Assembly: GCF_040801915.1 (NCBI RefSeq)
Contig: NZ_JBFMIA010000012.1
Location: forward strand, 1-64,000
Source: Jeotgalibacillus marinus
Lineage (GTDB): Bacteria; Bacillota; Bacilli; Bacillales; Jeotgalibacillaceae
Reading direction: 5' to 3'
DNA length: 64,000 bases
Shown here: in pieces, positions 43,901 to 52,245 of the stretch
Numbering within the stretch: the first letter of the stretch is position 1
Layout of the letters: every line of letters begins with the position of its first letter
Program-made: the position numbers and the translations under genes
The notes under the pieces: generated by a model
What the model was told of the DNA's origin: nothing
What the model saw: the letters and a program-made list of their open reading frames with translations, nothing else
Database searches by the model: none

Positions 43901-44915
43901 TGATTTAATCGTTATTCATTATAGTGATCAGTATTCTTCTTCTTCTAAATATGATGCAGTGACTGTTACGAGTCGTTCGAAACAATTTAATAACGTGATT
44001 GAAGAATATCTTGATTCAGTAGATATCACAACTAAACACAACCAATCAAATATAGAGTCTATCATTTCTGCATTTAATACAATAAATGGGGAATGGCTTC
44101 TCAAAATTGTTGGCAGTAAAGGATACTTTGCAAAAGAGAAGTTAAGCATTATAGCTGCCATAAAGGCAACATTAGCTTACCTTAACCATAAAAATATTTT
44201 GTGGGTACCAATTAGTCTTGAAGAAGTGTTAAGGGTAGCTGGTGCCGCGAACCTTAATAAAAAAGATGGAATCTTCACAGCAAAAAATTTAGGTGTTACA
44301 GGGCAGCATAGTGATGATCTTCTTTTCATCGGTTTAGAGGATTCAGACAGTGGTCTTAAGTTTCATTTACATCCTATGGAAGTTAAAGTAGGACGTAATG
44401 AACCAGGTGTGATGAGGAAAGCGGAGGAACAAATTCAAAAAACGGTTGCTCTACTGGAAGAGGAACTTATAAATAAAGAAGATGGATTTGTTAAAAAGTT
44501 CTATCAAAATTTCTTCATTCAACTGTTTGTTTCCAACGCTAAAAGAATTGAAGAAACAAACTTTTGGCCTAAGAAAGAGTATAAATTGACAAAGAATACT
44601 CTTGGTAAATTGAAAAAAGGTGATTTTACATTTAATCAGCATCTTCATTCATATATTGGACAAGGCTCAGTGTTCTCCTTTAATAGAGAAATGACTTCTC
44701 GTTCTAATAACTTAGAAGGAAATGTACTAAAGATAAACTTATTAGAAGAAGACGTTAAAAGATGCTTATTGAGTTCAGTAGATGGTTTAGAAGATTGGCT
44801 AACAGGAAGTAAGACTGAATTAGTTAGAGAAACAATTTTAAAATATTGTTACTCCGATAAACAAGTGGTTGAGGATGTTGATTTAATAGAATCAATTACA
44901 CGTTCATTAGTGTAG
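40977..44915 (+). CDS. dptH: DptH, phosphorothioation-dependent restriction protein
   Basis: About 1312 residues. The ATG at 40977 gives MSNQFFDFIAKYLSDYFRKR; a frame from 40956 lacks a good site. It overlaps the dptG end by 20 bases. No Walker A motif is seen. Near the C terminus GQHSDDLLFIGLED (Asp1113/Asp1114) and HLHPMEVKVG (Glu1135, Lys1137) have the spacing of a PD-(D/E)XK nuclease core (D ... E-x-K). If right, this is the cutting subunit of the complex. The rest is beta-rich and unknown (residues 300-700). A terminator follows. Confidence 0.85.
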   Translation: MSNQFFDFIAKYLSDYFRKRTVNPGERYYLRLNSIQDVENFKTSLENSIITERFIFELDNGEQYITNLIPISDGLVVAYNNSQVSSDFLVTLRNRISDQEQGSIWEGKALLSIISSELDSITGGSISLVSGKMPLHPDVISEYLKENIGNSISSSTESIVLEQYLEKMKQERQTHFINFYDFQDVFKILDQRSIEFDDYKRMGLFKDDNLVDYSGVNQRKRLEKNRELFSITNHINENNLDKSELEKYFMPKEASTLAKDEWEKVLFSKVQRSNEDREKQNKKTKVELLSLECEKGIEIYKRQLSETVAGRRKYQVIIFSDGEEFNFDANISIKYSEQSTLKKSFVSTSPESNFEVQTKKSKITVGVPKSYGEVIFGKVHYKHENKIQLGVELNICVIPISSSNVFENHKHHFEINVKDKQIILPIGDYSIDLGEPPHGFNEPFTVSKKDQIIEVEELGAFTVKIDELLAESEDPIQFRTLIRGVQIPIRLEGDQTSIVPITPNKLRKIQREEQISFNYNDGKVTGNEHQFSLSSGYRSFIELECQWLRGGFFSANYINGYLKENEQFVLPEDLSESYSRFINSFIEKPPSLVLWTENVIQRAKDYLNEFISHVENMNEERPAGSTGINIFNLGLIRLNEEIWLTPFHPINVAYKIQEIEELRQENVDTSILDRLRSDGLLPYIYGNKNEVFSPDQQENVPGWILYKKKETSNVLDADLYLNKVIKGKLDQFKNHFTYYFIKKSKAPFKIQVINILNDYQVIRGILDWYLEELSSNPISPVPIEIKIFRSELGESYSEIYTALRDPEELEDKFKIKLKVKDLSKDEIFKSFQRNIRFSVQTDLDQVDYSHIAFYKMHSQQNFAVQNMEHLASGVSLNGLYSSTPSKKFEEDYRTGYGTEDMQNGENFLIKVAYYVNELSANLENEATNTYVKGRGIVSRTSYKDLELIKTILEKPIWVTFVDPGVELDFFENLLDDLIVIHYSDQYSSSSKYDAVTVTSRSKQFNNVIEEYLDSVDITTKHNQSNIESIISAFNTINGEWLLKIVGSKGYFAKEKLSIIAAIKATLAYLNHKNILWVPISLEEVLRVAGAANLNKKDGIFTAKNLGVTGQHSDDLLFIGLEDSDSGLKFHLHPMEVKVGRNEPGVMRKAEEQIQKTVALLEEELINKEDGFVKKFYQNFFIQLFVSNAKRIEETNFWPKKEYKLTKNTLGKLKKGDFTFNQHLHSYIGQGSVFSFNREMTSRSNNLEGNVLKINLLEEDVKRCLLSSVDGLEDWLTGSKTELVRETILKYCYSDKQVVEDVDLIESITRSLV

Positions 44916-44921
44916 GGCGTG

Positions 44922-44956
44922 AAAAAAGCGTAGCTATTATTAGCTACGCTTTTTTT
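44922..44956. terminator. Bidirectional terminator after dptH
   Basis: AAAAAAGCGTAGCT (44922-44935) pairs with AGCTACGCTTTTTT (44942-44955). It separates dptFGH from the convergent second DndD/DndE-like operon; its right arm overlaps the end of the 44944 gene. Confidence 0.85.
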
Positions 44957-45318
44957 GGTAATATTGCGATACGGCTATCCTGAAGACTGTTTTTTGATCT
45001 TAATTCCTTATTAAGAATTCTCAAGCCTCTTTCAATTAAGAAAATAAACTGTTTGTTAAGCTCTTGGTCATTTAGATTTTTTTGCTCCTGCTCAATTATT
45101 AAGTGTTTGAAAAGTAGATATTCGTTGTTTTTAATAATACCTTCTGGAATTGTCCATTTTGGTGTTGAACTTGTATCAACACTGATCGTCATTGGTGAAG
45201 ACAATCCTTTCCCCAGTGCTACCTGTATTGTTAATGGTCTCTCTAGATTTAAGTCTGCCGATATTCCATCAAGCATTTCCTTACCATCTTTTGATAAATT
45301 CAGCTTTTTATTTGCCAT
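44944..45318 (-). CDS. DndE-like protein of the second module
   Basis: 124 residues. NKKLNLSKDGKEMLDGISAD then LNLERPLTIQVALGKGLSSP has the layout of DndE (short strand, helix, then a loop rich in small residues). IIKNNEYLLFKHLIIEQEQK replaces the central helix of the true DndE at 32094, and identity is low. It overlaps nothing: two bases separate its ATG from the previous stop, so it is coupled to the DndD-like gene upstream. Function in a second modification or repair complex is inferred. Confidence 0.6.
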   Translation of the reverse strand: MANKKLNLSKDGKEMLDGISADLNLERPLTIQVALGKGLSSPMTISVDTSSTPKWTIPEGIIKNNEYLLFKHLIIEQEQKNLNDQELNKQFIFLIERGLRILNKELRSKNSLQDSRIAILPKKA

Positions 45319-45319
45319 T

Positions 45320-47323
45320 TCACTTTACCTCCACCAGATCAAAATAACCTTTTCGAATGATTGTATATTTTTTATTTTCATCATAGTCTAGCAGGTATTG
45401 TTTAGCGGAGGATTTTTCCATCAAGTTTACATATTCTTGTGTCACTTCTGTATCGGTGGAAAGAATAATTACTTGCTTTGACAACTCCGTATAATAATGT
45501 TTCACTAGGTGATTTCTATGGATACTATCAAGACGTCCAAGAGGTGTGTCAATAACTATTGGTAAGTCTAATTCTGATAACTTTATTAGTGCCCAGATAA
45601 ATGATGAAGATATTAGTTGCATCTCTCCTGCAGAACGATCATACACACTTATTTCTTGTCCTCTATCATTAAATAACCGAATACTGTAAGTTGATTTATC
45701 GAATTCAATGCTCTTAAATTCATTTGTCTTTCGAAGTAGCTTAGTAAGCATTAATTTGAATTCTTCTTGGATTTTATTCATTTTGTAATTAGTCATTTCA
45801 ACAAGGTACTCTTCGTAATATGCTATAATTTTTTTTACATAATTTAACTTTTCTCCGATTAACTCAGTTGATTCATCATTATCAGATACTCTAGTGATAT
45901 TGTTTTTTAATCGAATAATTTCATTTTTTAATGGAGTTGCTTTATTGGAAGCTACTCTGTATCTTGTTTTTAATTCTCCTAATTTCTGATTTATTATAGA
46001 AATTTTTTCGTTTTCAGTTTTAGTATCTACTAATTCTGGAGCGTCAAGTATTTTTTCTTCCATCTCGCTATATGACTGTTCTAGATTTTCAATTTCACTT
46101 AATAATTTCTCAATTCTGGTTGAATCCAAGAATGGATAAGATGTGAAAAATTGAAATTCTCTATTTGATAAATCATGTAGTTCATTAAAGTCTTCGATCT
46201 TATATTTATTTTGTTTTTGAAGCCAAATTTCTTCACCCAAACTTCTAATTTGGTCTATCTGTTCATTGGAGAGCTCGGGTTTAATAGGTGAGTTTAAAAG
46301 CTTTTCCATAAATTCATTGTATGGGTCTAATAAGGATTTTTGAAGTAGAGCTTCAGATTTTAGCTTGTTCTCTCTTTTAAGTGAATTCTGCAGCTTTTTT
46401 ATGGAATCATTTAAGAGTATCCCCAAAATGCTCTCTTGATAAAGTTTACTAAAGTTCTCTTCTGCAATTGTTAATTGTGTTCCAACTTGTGTTTGCTTTT
46501 TGATCAATATTTCTCTTGAAGACGAATTATTGGCAAGCTTTTTATTTCTTTCAATTGTTATTTCTTTTATTTGTGATTCTGCTTCACCTATTTGTTTTCT
46601 ATATTTAGTGATTCTCAATTCTAATGTTCGTAACTCTTCTTCTTTCTTTGTTAACTCGTCTTGAAGTCGTAAAGATGTTTTCAAGTCAGTGATTTTACTG
46701 AATTTTTTGAAAAGAGATTGTTCTAACTTTTTTAAGTCAGAAATCAAAGATTTGGTTCGGTCCAAACCAGTAATTTTATGAATAGTTAGTTTCATACTTT
46801 CTGCATCTTGTTTTGTAATGAGTTCCTTTATGTCTTCTCCATCAAATATAAAGAATGGGGCAGCGTTATATGGAATATAACGATCAATAAATCTGTTGAA
46901 CGCATTGATATCAGTAACATGGATGTTTTTGTTTCGTGTAGCACCTATTTGTTGGATCGTTCTATTTTCATGTACTTTTCTTTTTAAATGGTCAAATAGC
47001 CACTCTATTTCAACCTTGTACTCTTCTTTCGTATCGAGTTCCAACGTAAGAGAAATTGAACATTTTTTCCCCCCTTCGTTAAAGAAAGTGTCATTAATTG
47101 TATTTGAGAAAATTTTCTTTTTTTCCTCTTCTGTAATACCTCTCTCGCCAAATAAAATATATCTAATTGCTTTTAAAATAGTGGTTTTTCCGGCGCCATT
47201 TAATCCTCCAAATAGAATTATGTTTCTTTTTTCATCTATATCATTCGGTGTCAAAGACAAGTCTATTGACTGGATCCCATAATAAGTTTTATAGTTTTTG
47301 AATTCCAACTTTTTAAAAAACAT
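45320..47323 (-). CDS. Second DndD-like SMC ATPase
   Basis: About 667 residues. The ATG at 47323 follows GAAAGGA; the frame is open to 47347. Walker A ILFGGLNGAGKTTILKAIRY, coiled-coil middle (about 190-530), signature DRSAGEMQLISSSF and Walker B LPIVIDTPLGRLDS are the DndD set. The C terminus ends KGYFDLVEVK like the KKGFFEG of DndD at 32467. It has no zinc hook. It differs clearly from the operon's own DndD, so it is not a recent duplicate. It forms a unit with the DndE-like gene and a small leading protein. Confidence 0.85.
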   Translation of the reverse strand: MFFKKLEFKNYKTYYGIQSIDLSLTPNDIDEKRNIILFGGLNGAGKTTILKAIRYILFGERGITEEEKKKIFSNTINDTFFNEGGKKCSISLTLELDTKEEYKVEIEWLFDHLKRKVHENRTIQQIGATRNKNIHVTDINAFNRFIDRYIPYNAAPFFIFDGEDIKELITKQDAESMKLTIHKITGLDRTKSLISDLKKLEQSLFKKFSKITDLKTSLRLQDELTKKEEELRTLELRITKYRKQIGEAESQIKEITIERNKKLANNSSSREILIKKQTQVGTQLTIAEENFSKLYQESILGILLNDSIKKLQNSLKRENKLKSEALLQKSLLDPYNEFMEKLLNSPIKPELSNEQIDQIRSLGEEIWLQKQNKYKIEDFNELHDLSNREFQFFTSYPFLDSTRIEKLLSEIENLEQSYSEMEEKILDAPELVDTKTENEKISIINQKLGELKTRYRVASNKATPLKNEIIRLKNNITRVSDNDESTELIGEKLNYVKKIIAYYEEYLVEMTNYKMNKIQEEFKLMLTKLLRKTNEFKSIEFDKSTYSIRLFNDRGQEISVYDRSAGEMQLISSSFIWALIKLSELDLPIVIDTPLGRLDSIHRNHLVKHYYTELSKQVIILSTDTEVTQEYVNLMEKSSAKQYLLDYDENKKYTIIRKGYFDLVEVK

Positions 47324-47327
47324 ATTT

Positions 47328-47513
47328 TTATTCCTTTCGATTCTCATTTATTTGCATTTGTATTAAACTCTCTAACTCATGAATCTTCTTAGAATCTACT
47401 CTTTTTTCATACTGATTTAGTTTCGATTCTTTTGATAATTTGTGTATAAGTTGCCTAGGTATTTTGTGCTTGGTGGCTAGTCTTAATTCAATCTCATATT
47501 CTTTATCAATCAT
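47328..47513 (-). CDS. 61-residue protein leading the second DndD-like operon
   Basis: MIDKEYEIELRLATKHKIPR followed by QLIHKLSKESKLNQYEKRVD is a small basic helical protein. AAAGGGG lies about ten bases before the ATG. Its stop is five bases from the DndD-like start, so it is co-translated. It may correspond to the 58-residue protein at 28271 in the other operon, both being small partners of SMC-like ATPases, but similarity is too low to state homology. Confidence 0.6.
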   Translation of the reverse strand: MIDKEYEIELRLATKHKIPRQLIHKLSKESKLNQYEKRVDSKKIHELESLIQMQINENRKE

Positions 47514-48289
47514 TGGTTATAGACCCCTTTGGTGTTAGTTGGTTAATTTGGTATATTTAGTTAATTCAACAGATCTGTATGATTGTGTGCAAGGATTTTT
47601 GCGTGTAAAAAAGGAATACGCCCCCAAATGTCGAAATGAGTATAACGAAACAAACTTTACTATATAGAAGAATAGATGAAATATGATTTTATCTCTCACA
47701 TTGCGTTTTTTCGATATGGATTAATCCTTCTGAAGCCTTGTATTAGAGGGGTTATGGAGAGCCTATCGGAAACAGATGCTTTTCATATTAAGGCAAGATT
47801 CCAAGCACGCGCTCAAGAAAATACTGCACTAGTACGAGGGTCGGAAAAGTGGAAACATCCAATTGAATATAAAAAAAGGTACCTATTCTGGCACGATGAT
47901 AAGTGGTGAAACTTACATGCTATACAAGAAAGATGTCTTCTATAAACATTTTAGCACAATTATTAACCTAGTTGCTCATTTCTCTATTGTAAAATGGTTC
48001 CTGTTTTCGGAGGTTGTTGTTGAGTTTACTATCATTAGCTTATTTAGATGCTAAGTTTATAATAAAAATGATTCAGGGGAGAGTTTAAAGATCTTAGAGT
48101 AAAATTCAATGGATTTATTAGATCAACACAGTGGAGGATAGGGAAAGTGTCTGTGCATTTGCCCAAACCAAAAAGAGACATAAATTCTATGTCTCCTTCA
48201 ATCTTAAAATATAGATTATGATATAGTTGAAATGTGTTAAGGTAGCAAGCAGTCACCCCGCATCTGTTTAACGGGAAGGGGGTCTGCTT
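47514..48289. other. Right border of the Dnd island, no confident gene
   Basis: This 776-base stretch contains a 77-residue plus-strand frame (47676-47909) whose second half (SETDAFHIKARFQARAQENT) looks protein-like but lacks a ribosome site and stops early, so it may be a fragment. At 48088-48114 there is a 27-base match, one mismatch, to the ArsI/CadI gene (26070-26096). A short hairpin (GAGACATA/TATGTCTC) occurs at 48175-48195. Confidence 0.4.
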
Positions 48290-48448
48290 ATGGATAAGTT
48301 TATTCGACTCTGTGAGGGCATCCAAACCCTTTCCCTTGCATTCTTAACGGCGTGCAAAGGGATCGGGCTTGTAGTAGTAGCATTCAAGGCACCGACTGTG
48401 GCGGTCAATGTTTTGCTTGTACTGTTTGGATTTCCTCCGATACTGTAA
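48290..48448 (+). CDS. Small hydrophobic peptide, candidate
   Basis: A 52-residue frame with GGGAAGGGGG about seven bases before the ATG: MDKFIRLCEGIQTLSLAFLT then ACKGIGLVVVAFKAPTV and VAVNVLLVLFGFPPIL. The C-terminal two thirds is one long hydrophobic segment. This is the style of type I toxins and small membrane peptides. An overlapping minus-strand frame (48268-48540) reads LRVVTIGILGIPTVYADRF and could be coding instead. Both cannot be excluded. Confidence 0.45.
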   Translation: MDKFIRLCEGIQTLSLAFLTACKGIGLVVVAFKAPTVAVNVLLVLFGFPPIL

Positions 48449-49260
48449 CAACATAGTAGTTTAAAATTAGTAAGGCGTTCAAAACGGTCTGCATAAACAG
48501 TCGGTATCCCCAAAATACCGATTGTTACGACTCTTAACACAGGGGTTGCAGACGGTGAGAACGTCCTTGCTTTTTTGTTTATCTATTTCCAGTATACCTC
48601 TCGGAAGGTCGTTTTATTCCTATAAAAAAAACGCTCGCAGGTCCCAAATACCTTCGCGTGAGCGTTTTTTCTACGGAGATAAAACATGTGGCGTATGTTT
48701 TATCTGTTTAACCGTTCGTCTTTCTAGGGTCCGTTAGTAAAGCTAGGAACAAATAGAAAGCTTATGGAACTATTAAGTTCTTCGACTATCTAAAGTATAC
48801 TACTTGGTTAAAAGAAATGCAATGGATGATAAGCACGCTGGGATAACAATCCATTCCTACACAGTTGAGTTCCTTTCGATTTATAAAGGAATTCCCCTTT
48901 TTTTGTCGAAATGATTGAAAATTACAATAAATTAGTAGACAATATTATTCAAGTTGCGATTTTTGAGTTTTTGAGTTGCACCTGTAATTGATACAAAGTC
49001 GAGATCGATCAAGAATTCCATTTTACCATGTATAAAAGTTTTCATAGTGTAACGATCGATTTTTCTCACCGTCCCCGTTTTTTAAGGGAAACATCTACCT
49101 AGAGCGTCTTGTCGTATTAGTTGAAGAATTGTAGGAGGGACTGGCGGTGGCAGTACTAAGATGAAACGGGTGAAAGTTTCAGAATATTCATAACGATCAA
49201 AGGCGAGCATCCGACCGAAAGAAAGATAAAAAAGTAAGTAGATTGAAAGGGTTGAAGTGA
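48449..49260. other. Intergenic region with hairpins, no gene seen
   Basis: 812 bases between the small peptide and the permease. Two terminators are visible: AACGCTC/GAGCGTT with a T-run at 48624-48670 and TTCCTTT/AAAGGAA at 48870-48891 with T-run. From 49080 to 49190 there are short frames with no support. The permease promoter must lie in the final part. Confidence 0.45.
48624..48670 (+). terminator. Strong hairpin terminator
   Basis: A-run, ACGCTCGC, loop, GCG(T)GAGCGT and TTTTTT at 48624-48670. It could stop transcription of the small peptide region. Confidence 0.75.
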
Positions 49261-50670
49261 GTGAGGGGTGAGAAAAAGGAGTTAAAAAAAGTACTATCAA
49301 GAATGGATGTGTTGTTCCTATCCATTGGAGCTATGCTCGGTTGGGGATGGGTTGTACTATCAGGTAATTGGATTACTTTTGCGGGATCTATTGGGGCTTT
49401 AGCCGCCTTCCTCATTGGTGGAGTACTTGTTATATTTGTCGGCTTAACCTATGCGGAACTAGCTTCTGCCATGCCAAAAGTCGGCGGAGAACATCAATAC
49501 GTGGAACGGGCTATGGGAAGAACTGCGTCATTTATTGCTTCGTGGGCGATTACCTTAGGGTACGTGTCTGTTGTGGCATTTGAAGCGGTTGCTCTGCCGA
49601 CTGTGATTGATTACATAATACCTGATTCACACGTTGGATATTTATGGACAATTGGAGGAGGGGATGTTTATTTAACATGGGTATTGATCGGCTCTGTTGG
49701 GGCCGTATTATTAACCGCTCTTAACTATTTCGGGTTAAAGCCAGCTGCTTTTATGCAAGTGGTGTTGACGAGTGCGATTATTATCATTGGTCTATTATTA
49801 ATATTTGGATCCGCTACAAACGGTGAGGCAAATAATTTAGAACCATTCTTTTTTGGTGGAGCTGGCGGGATTATGACGGTATTGATCATGGTTCCATTTT
49901 TATTTGTAGGATTTGATGTGATTCCGCAAGTGGCAGAAGAGGCAGATATTCCAGCGAAAGAGATTGGGAAAATTCTCATTTTCTCTGTAGGATGTGCGGT
50001 TGTGTTTTACTTAGCGATTGCTTTTGGTGTATCAATGGCATTGGATAAAGAAGCACTAAGTGTAACAACATTGGCAACTGCTGATGCGATGGCAGCCGTC
50101 TTTGGTTCTCAATTTTTCGCAAAAATCTTAATAATAGCTGGGATTGCTGGGATTGTTACAAGCTGGAATGCTTTTATCATCGGTGGGAGTCGTATTATTT
50201 ATGCCATGGCGATTTCTGGCATGTTACCAAAATGGTTCAGCTATTTACATCCAAAATATAAAACGCCTTCAAACGCTGTGTTATTCCTTGGAGCGTTAGC
50301 GGTGTCAGCTCCTCTTTTGGGACGACCTGCATTAGTGTGGATTGTAGACGCTGGAGGTTTAGGTATTGTGATTGCTTACTTTTTCGTTGCTTTATCATTT
50401 ATTCTTTTGCGTAATAAGGAACCGAATATGGTCAGGCCGTTTAAGGCAGGAAAAGGGAAGGCAATCGGTTGGATTGCACTTGTACTAAGCTTTGGTTTTA
50501 TCGTTCTATACATGCCAGGAATGCCGGCAGCTCTAATTTGGCCATATGAATGGATCATGGTGGTAGGTTGGAGCGGTATTGGATGTTACTTCTACTATCA
50601 AATGAAAAAGGGAAAATATGACGCAAACATTGAAACACTTCCTGAAGAACAGAAACAGTACAAAATTTAA
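49261..50670 (+). CDS. APC-family amino acid permease
   Basis: 469 residues with about 12 hydrophobic segments. The first span carries the APC signature SIGAMLGWGWVVLSGNWIT, followed by TYAELASAMPKVGGEHQYVE, EVADI-type loop (VAEEADIPAKEIGK) and SWNAFIIGGSRIIYAMAISG. A substrate cannot be read off, but the next gene is an aminotransferase, so an amino or omega-amino acid is likely. Start GTG at 49261 follows GAAAGGG. A repeat-bearing gap of about 180 bases separates it from that aminotransferase. Confidence 0.9.
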   Translation: MRGEKKELKKVLSRMDVLFLSIGAMLGWGWVVLSGNWITFAGSIGALAAFLIGGVLVIFVGLTYAELASAMPKVGGEHQYVERAMGRTASFIASWAITLGYVSVVAFEAVALPTVIDYIIPDSHVGYLWTIGGGDVYLTWVLIGSVGAVLLTALNYFGLKPAAFMQVVLTSAIIIIGLLLIFGSATNGEANNLEPFFFGGAGGIMTVLIMVPFLFVGFDVIPQVAEEADIPAKEIGKILIFSVGCAVVFYLAIAFGVSMALDKEALSVTTLATADAMAAVFGSQFFAKILIIAGIAGIVTSWNAFIIGGSRIIYAMAISGMLPKWFSYLHPKYKTPSNAVLFLGALAVSAPLLGRPALVWIVDAGGLGIVIAYFFVALSFILLRNKEPNMVRPFKAGKGKAIGWIALVLSFGFIVLYMPGMPAALIWPYEWIMVVGWSGIGCYFYYQMKKGKYDANIETLPEEQKQYKI

Positions 50671-50684
50671 AACAAACAATCGAT

Positions 50685-50805
50685 AGGGCATTTGTCACGA
50701 TGCGCGGATATATGCAGGACAAGCTTCGATACAGCTTTCACATCCGCGGATATGAGCTGACCAGACTTCGATACCCTACCTATTCCCGCGGATAATCACT
50801 GCAAT
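50685..50805. repeat. GCGGATA/CTTCGATA intergenic repeats, locus 1
   Basis: Three repeats of a mixed motif occur here: GCGCGGATATATG ... GCTTCGATA, then CCGCGGATATGAG ... CTTCGATACC, then CCCGCGGATAA. The same words recur at 58.2 and 61.2-61.8 kb. It lies between two co-directional genes. Confidence 0.7.
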
Positions 50806-50853
50806 TGTCACGAACGTGTAAAACCTTTAACCATTAAAGAGAGGATGTTAAAA

Positions 50854-52188
50854 ATGACAAAAAATGAACGTTTAATTCAAGAATTATCAGAGCTAGATAA
50901 AAAGCATTTCCTCCACCCAATATCTCCAATAAAACAACAACAAGAGGATGGAGCTGCATTTATTTTTACAGAAGGCAAGGGCGTTCATCTTTATGATTTG
51001 AATGGTAATTGTTATATTGATGGAATGTCATCCTTGTGGAATGTCAACGTTGGTCATGGCAGAGAAGAATTAGGGAAAACGGCAATGGAGCAAATGCAAA
51101 AGCTAGCTTATAGCTCTAATTTTTCTACATTTAGTAATGAGCCTGCGATTCGACTGTCAGCTAAACTTGCTCAAATTGCACCAAAAGGACTAAGTGCCAC
51201 GTTCTTTGCTTCTGGTGGTTCGGAAGCGAATGATACTGCCTATAAACTTGTCCGAAATTATTGGTTATTAAAAGGAAAACCAAGTAAAAAGAAAATTATT
51301 TCACAAACGAAATCCTATCACGGCGTTTCTATGGGGGCAACAAGCACCGGGCTGAAACCTTACCGAGAGTTTACGAACTCATTAGCGCCTGACTTTTGTT
51401 ATGTAGAGCACTTTTCGGCTCAAGCCCTCCGTGAATTAATTGAAACAGAGGGGGCAGATACAATCGCTGCATTTATTTCAGAGCCTGTACAAGGCGCTGG
51501 TGGGGTTCATATCGCACCAGAAAATTATTTTAAGGAAGTAAGAGAAATATGTGATGAGTATGAGATTTTGTTTATAACGGATGAAGTAATTACAGCATTC
51601 GGCAGAACAGGCAAAGACTTCGGGATCGAACACTATGGAGTGACTCCAGATGTAATGTGTTTTGCTAAAGGCGTCACCAGTGGTTATCTTCCTTTAGGTG
51701 GTGTCATGCTTTCAGAAGAAATCCATCAAGATTTCATTGAACTTTCTGAGGGTACAATGCTACATGGTTATACGTATAGTGGTCATCCAACGGCTTGTGC
51801 GGTTGGATTGAAAAATATTGAAATGATCGAAAATGAAAACCTAACCGAAAACGCAAAAGTGATGGGCAAGGAAATGTTAAATGGTTTTAATTGGCTAAAA
51901 AGCAATCTAGAGATTATCGGCGAGGTTAGAGGATTAGGATTAATGGGAGCCATTGAAATCGTAAAAGATCAAGTCACTCAAGAAAAATTTGATTCTCCTG
52001 TATCTCCTTTAATTGTTGGAGAAGCAGCAAAACGTGGCCTCATTTGTAGGTCTGTCATTTTTGATGGTCAAGATACTCTTGTGTTTGCACCACCACTCAT
52101 CATTAACAAAACGGAGATAGAAGAAATGACTTCTATCCTTTATGATTCCATTCTTGCTGTTGAAAGGCAAATGGTACAAACGAAATAA
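50854..52188 (+). CDS. Class III aminotransferase (omega-amino acid type)
   Basis: 444 residues. The ATG at 50854 follows AGAGAGG with nine bases; an in-frame ATG at 50845 overlaps that site. Class III fold-type I PLP enzyme: GKGVHLYDLNGNCYIDGMSS, FFASGGSEANDTAYKLVRNY, LFITDEVITAFGRTG (PLP-holding Asp), and CFAKGVTSGYLPLGGVMLS with the Schiff-base Lys. C-terminal GEVRGLGLMGAIEIV is also typical. Closest in style are beta-alanine/omega-amino acid:pyruvate aminotransferases. It likely acts on the substrate imported by the upstream permease. Confidence 0.92.
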   Translation: MTKNERLIQELSELDKKHFLHPISPIKQQQEDGAAFIFTEGKGVHLYDLNGNCYIDGMSSLWNVNVGHGREELGKTAMEQMQKLAYSSNFSTFSNEPAIRLSAKLAQIAPKGLSATFFASGGSEANDTAYKLVRNYWLLKGKPSKKKIISQTKSYHGVSMGATSTGLKPYREFTNSLAPDFCYVEHFSAQALRELIETEGADTIAAFISEPVQGAGGVHIAPENYFKEVREICDEYEILFITDEVITAFGRTGKDFGIEHYGVTPDVMCFAKGVTSGYLPLGGVMLSEEIHQDFIELSEGTMLHGYTYSGHPTACAVGLKNIEMIENENLTENAKVMGKEMLNGFNWLKSNLEIIGEVRGLGLMGAIEIVKDQVTQEKFDSPVSPLIVGEAAKRGLICRSVIFDGQDTLVFAPPLIINKTEIEEMTSILYDSILAVERQMVQTK

Positions 52189-52245
52189 GCTTTGGAGAAA
52201 AAAGGTAGTGGATGAGTTTGTTCTCTGAAGTTGAAAAAGAAGGAT

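Noticed and set aside
47863..48054. 63-residue plus-strand frame in the right border
   Set aside because: No ribosome site, low-complexity and overlaps another weak frame.
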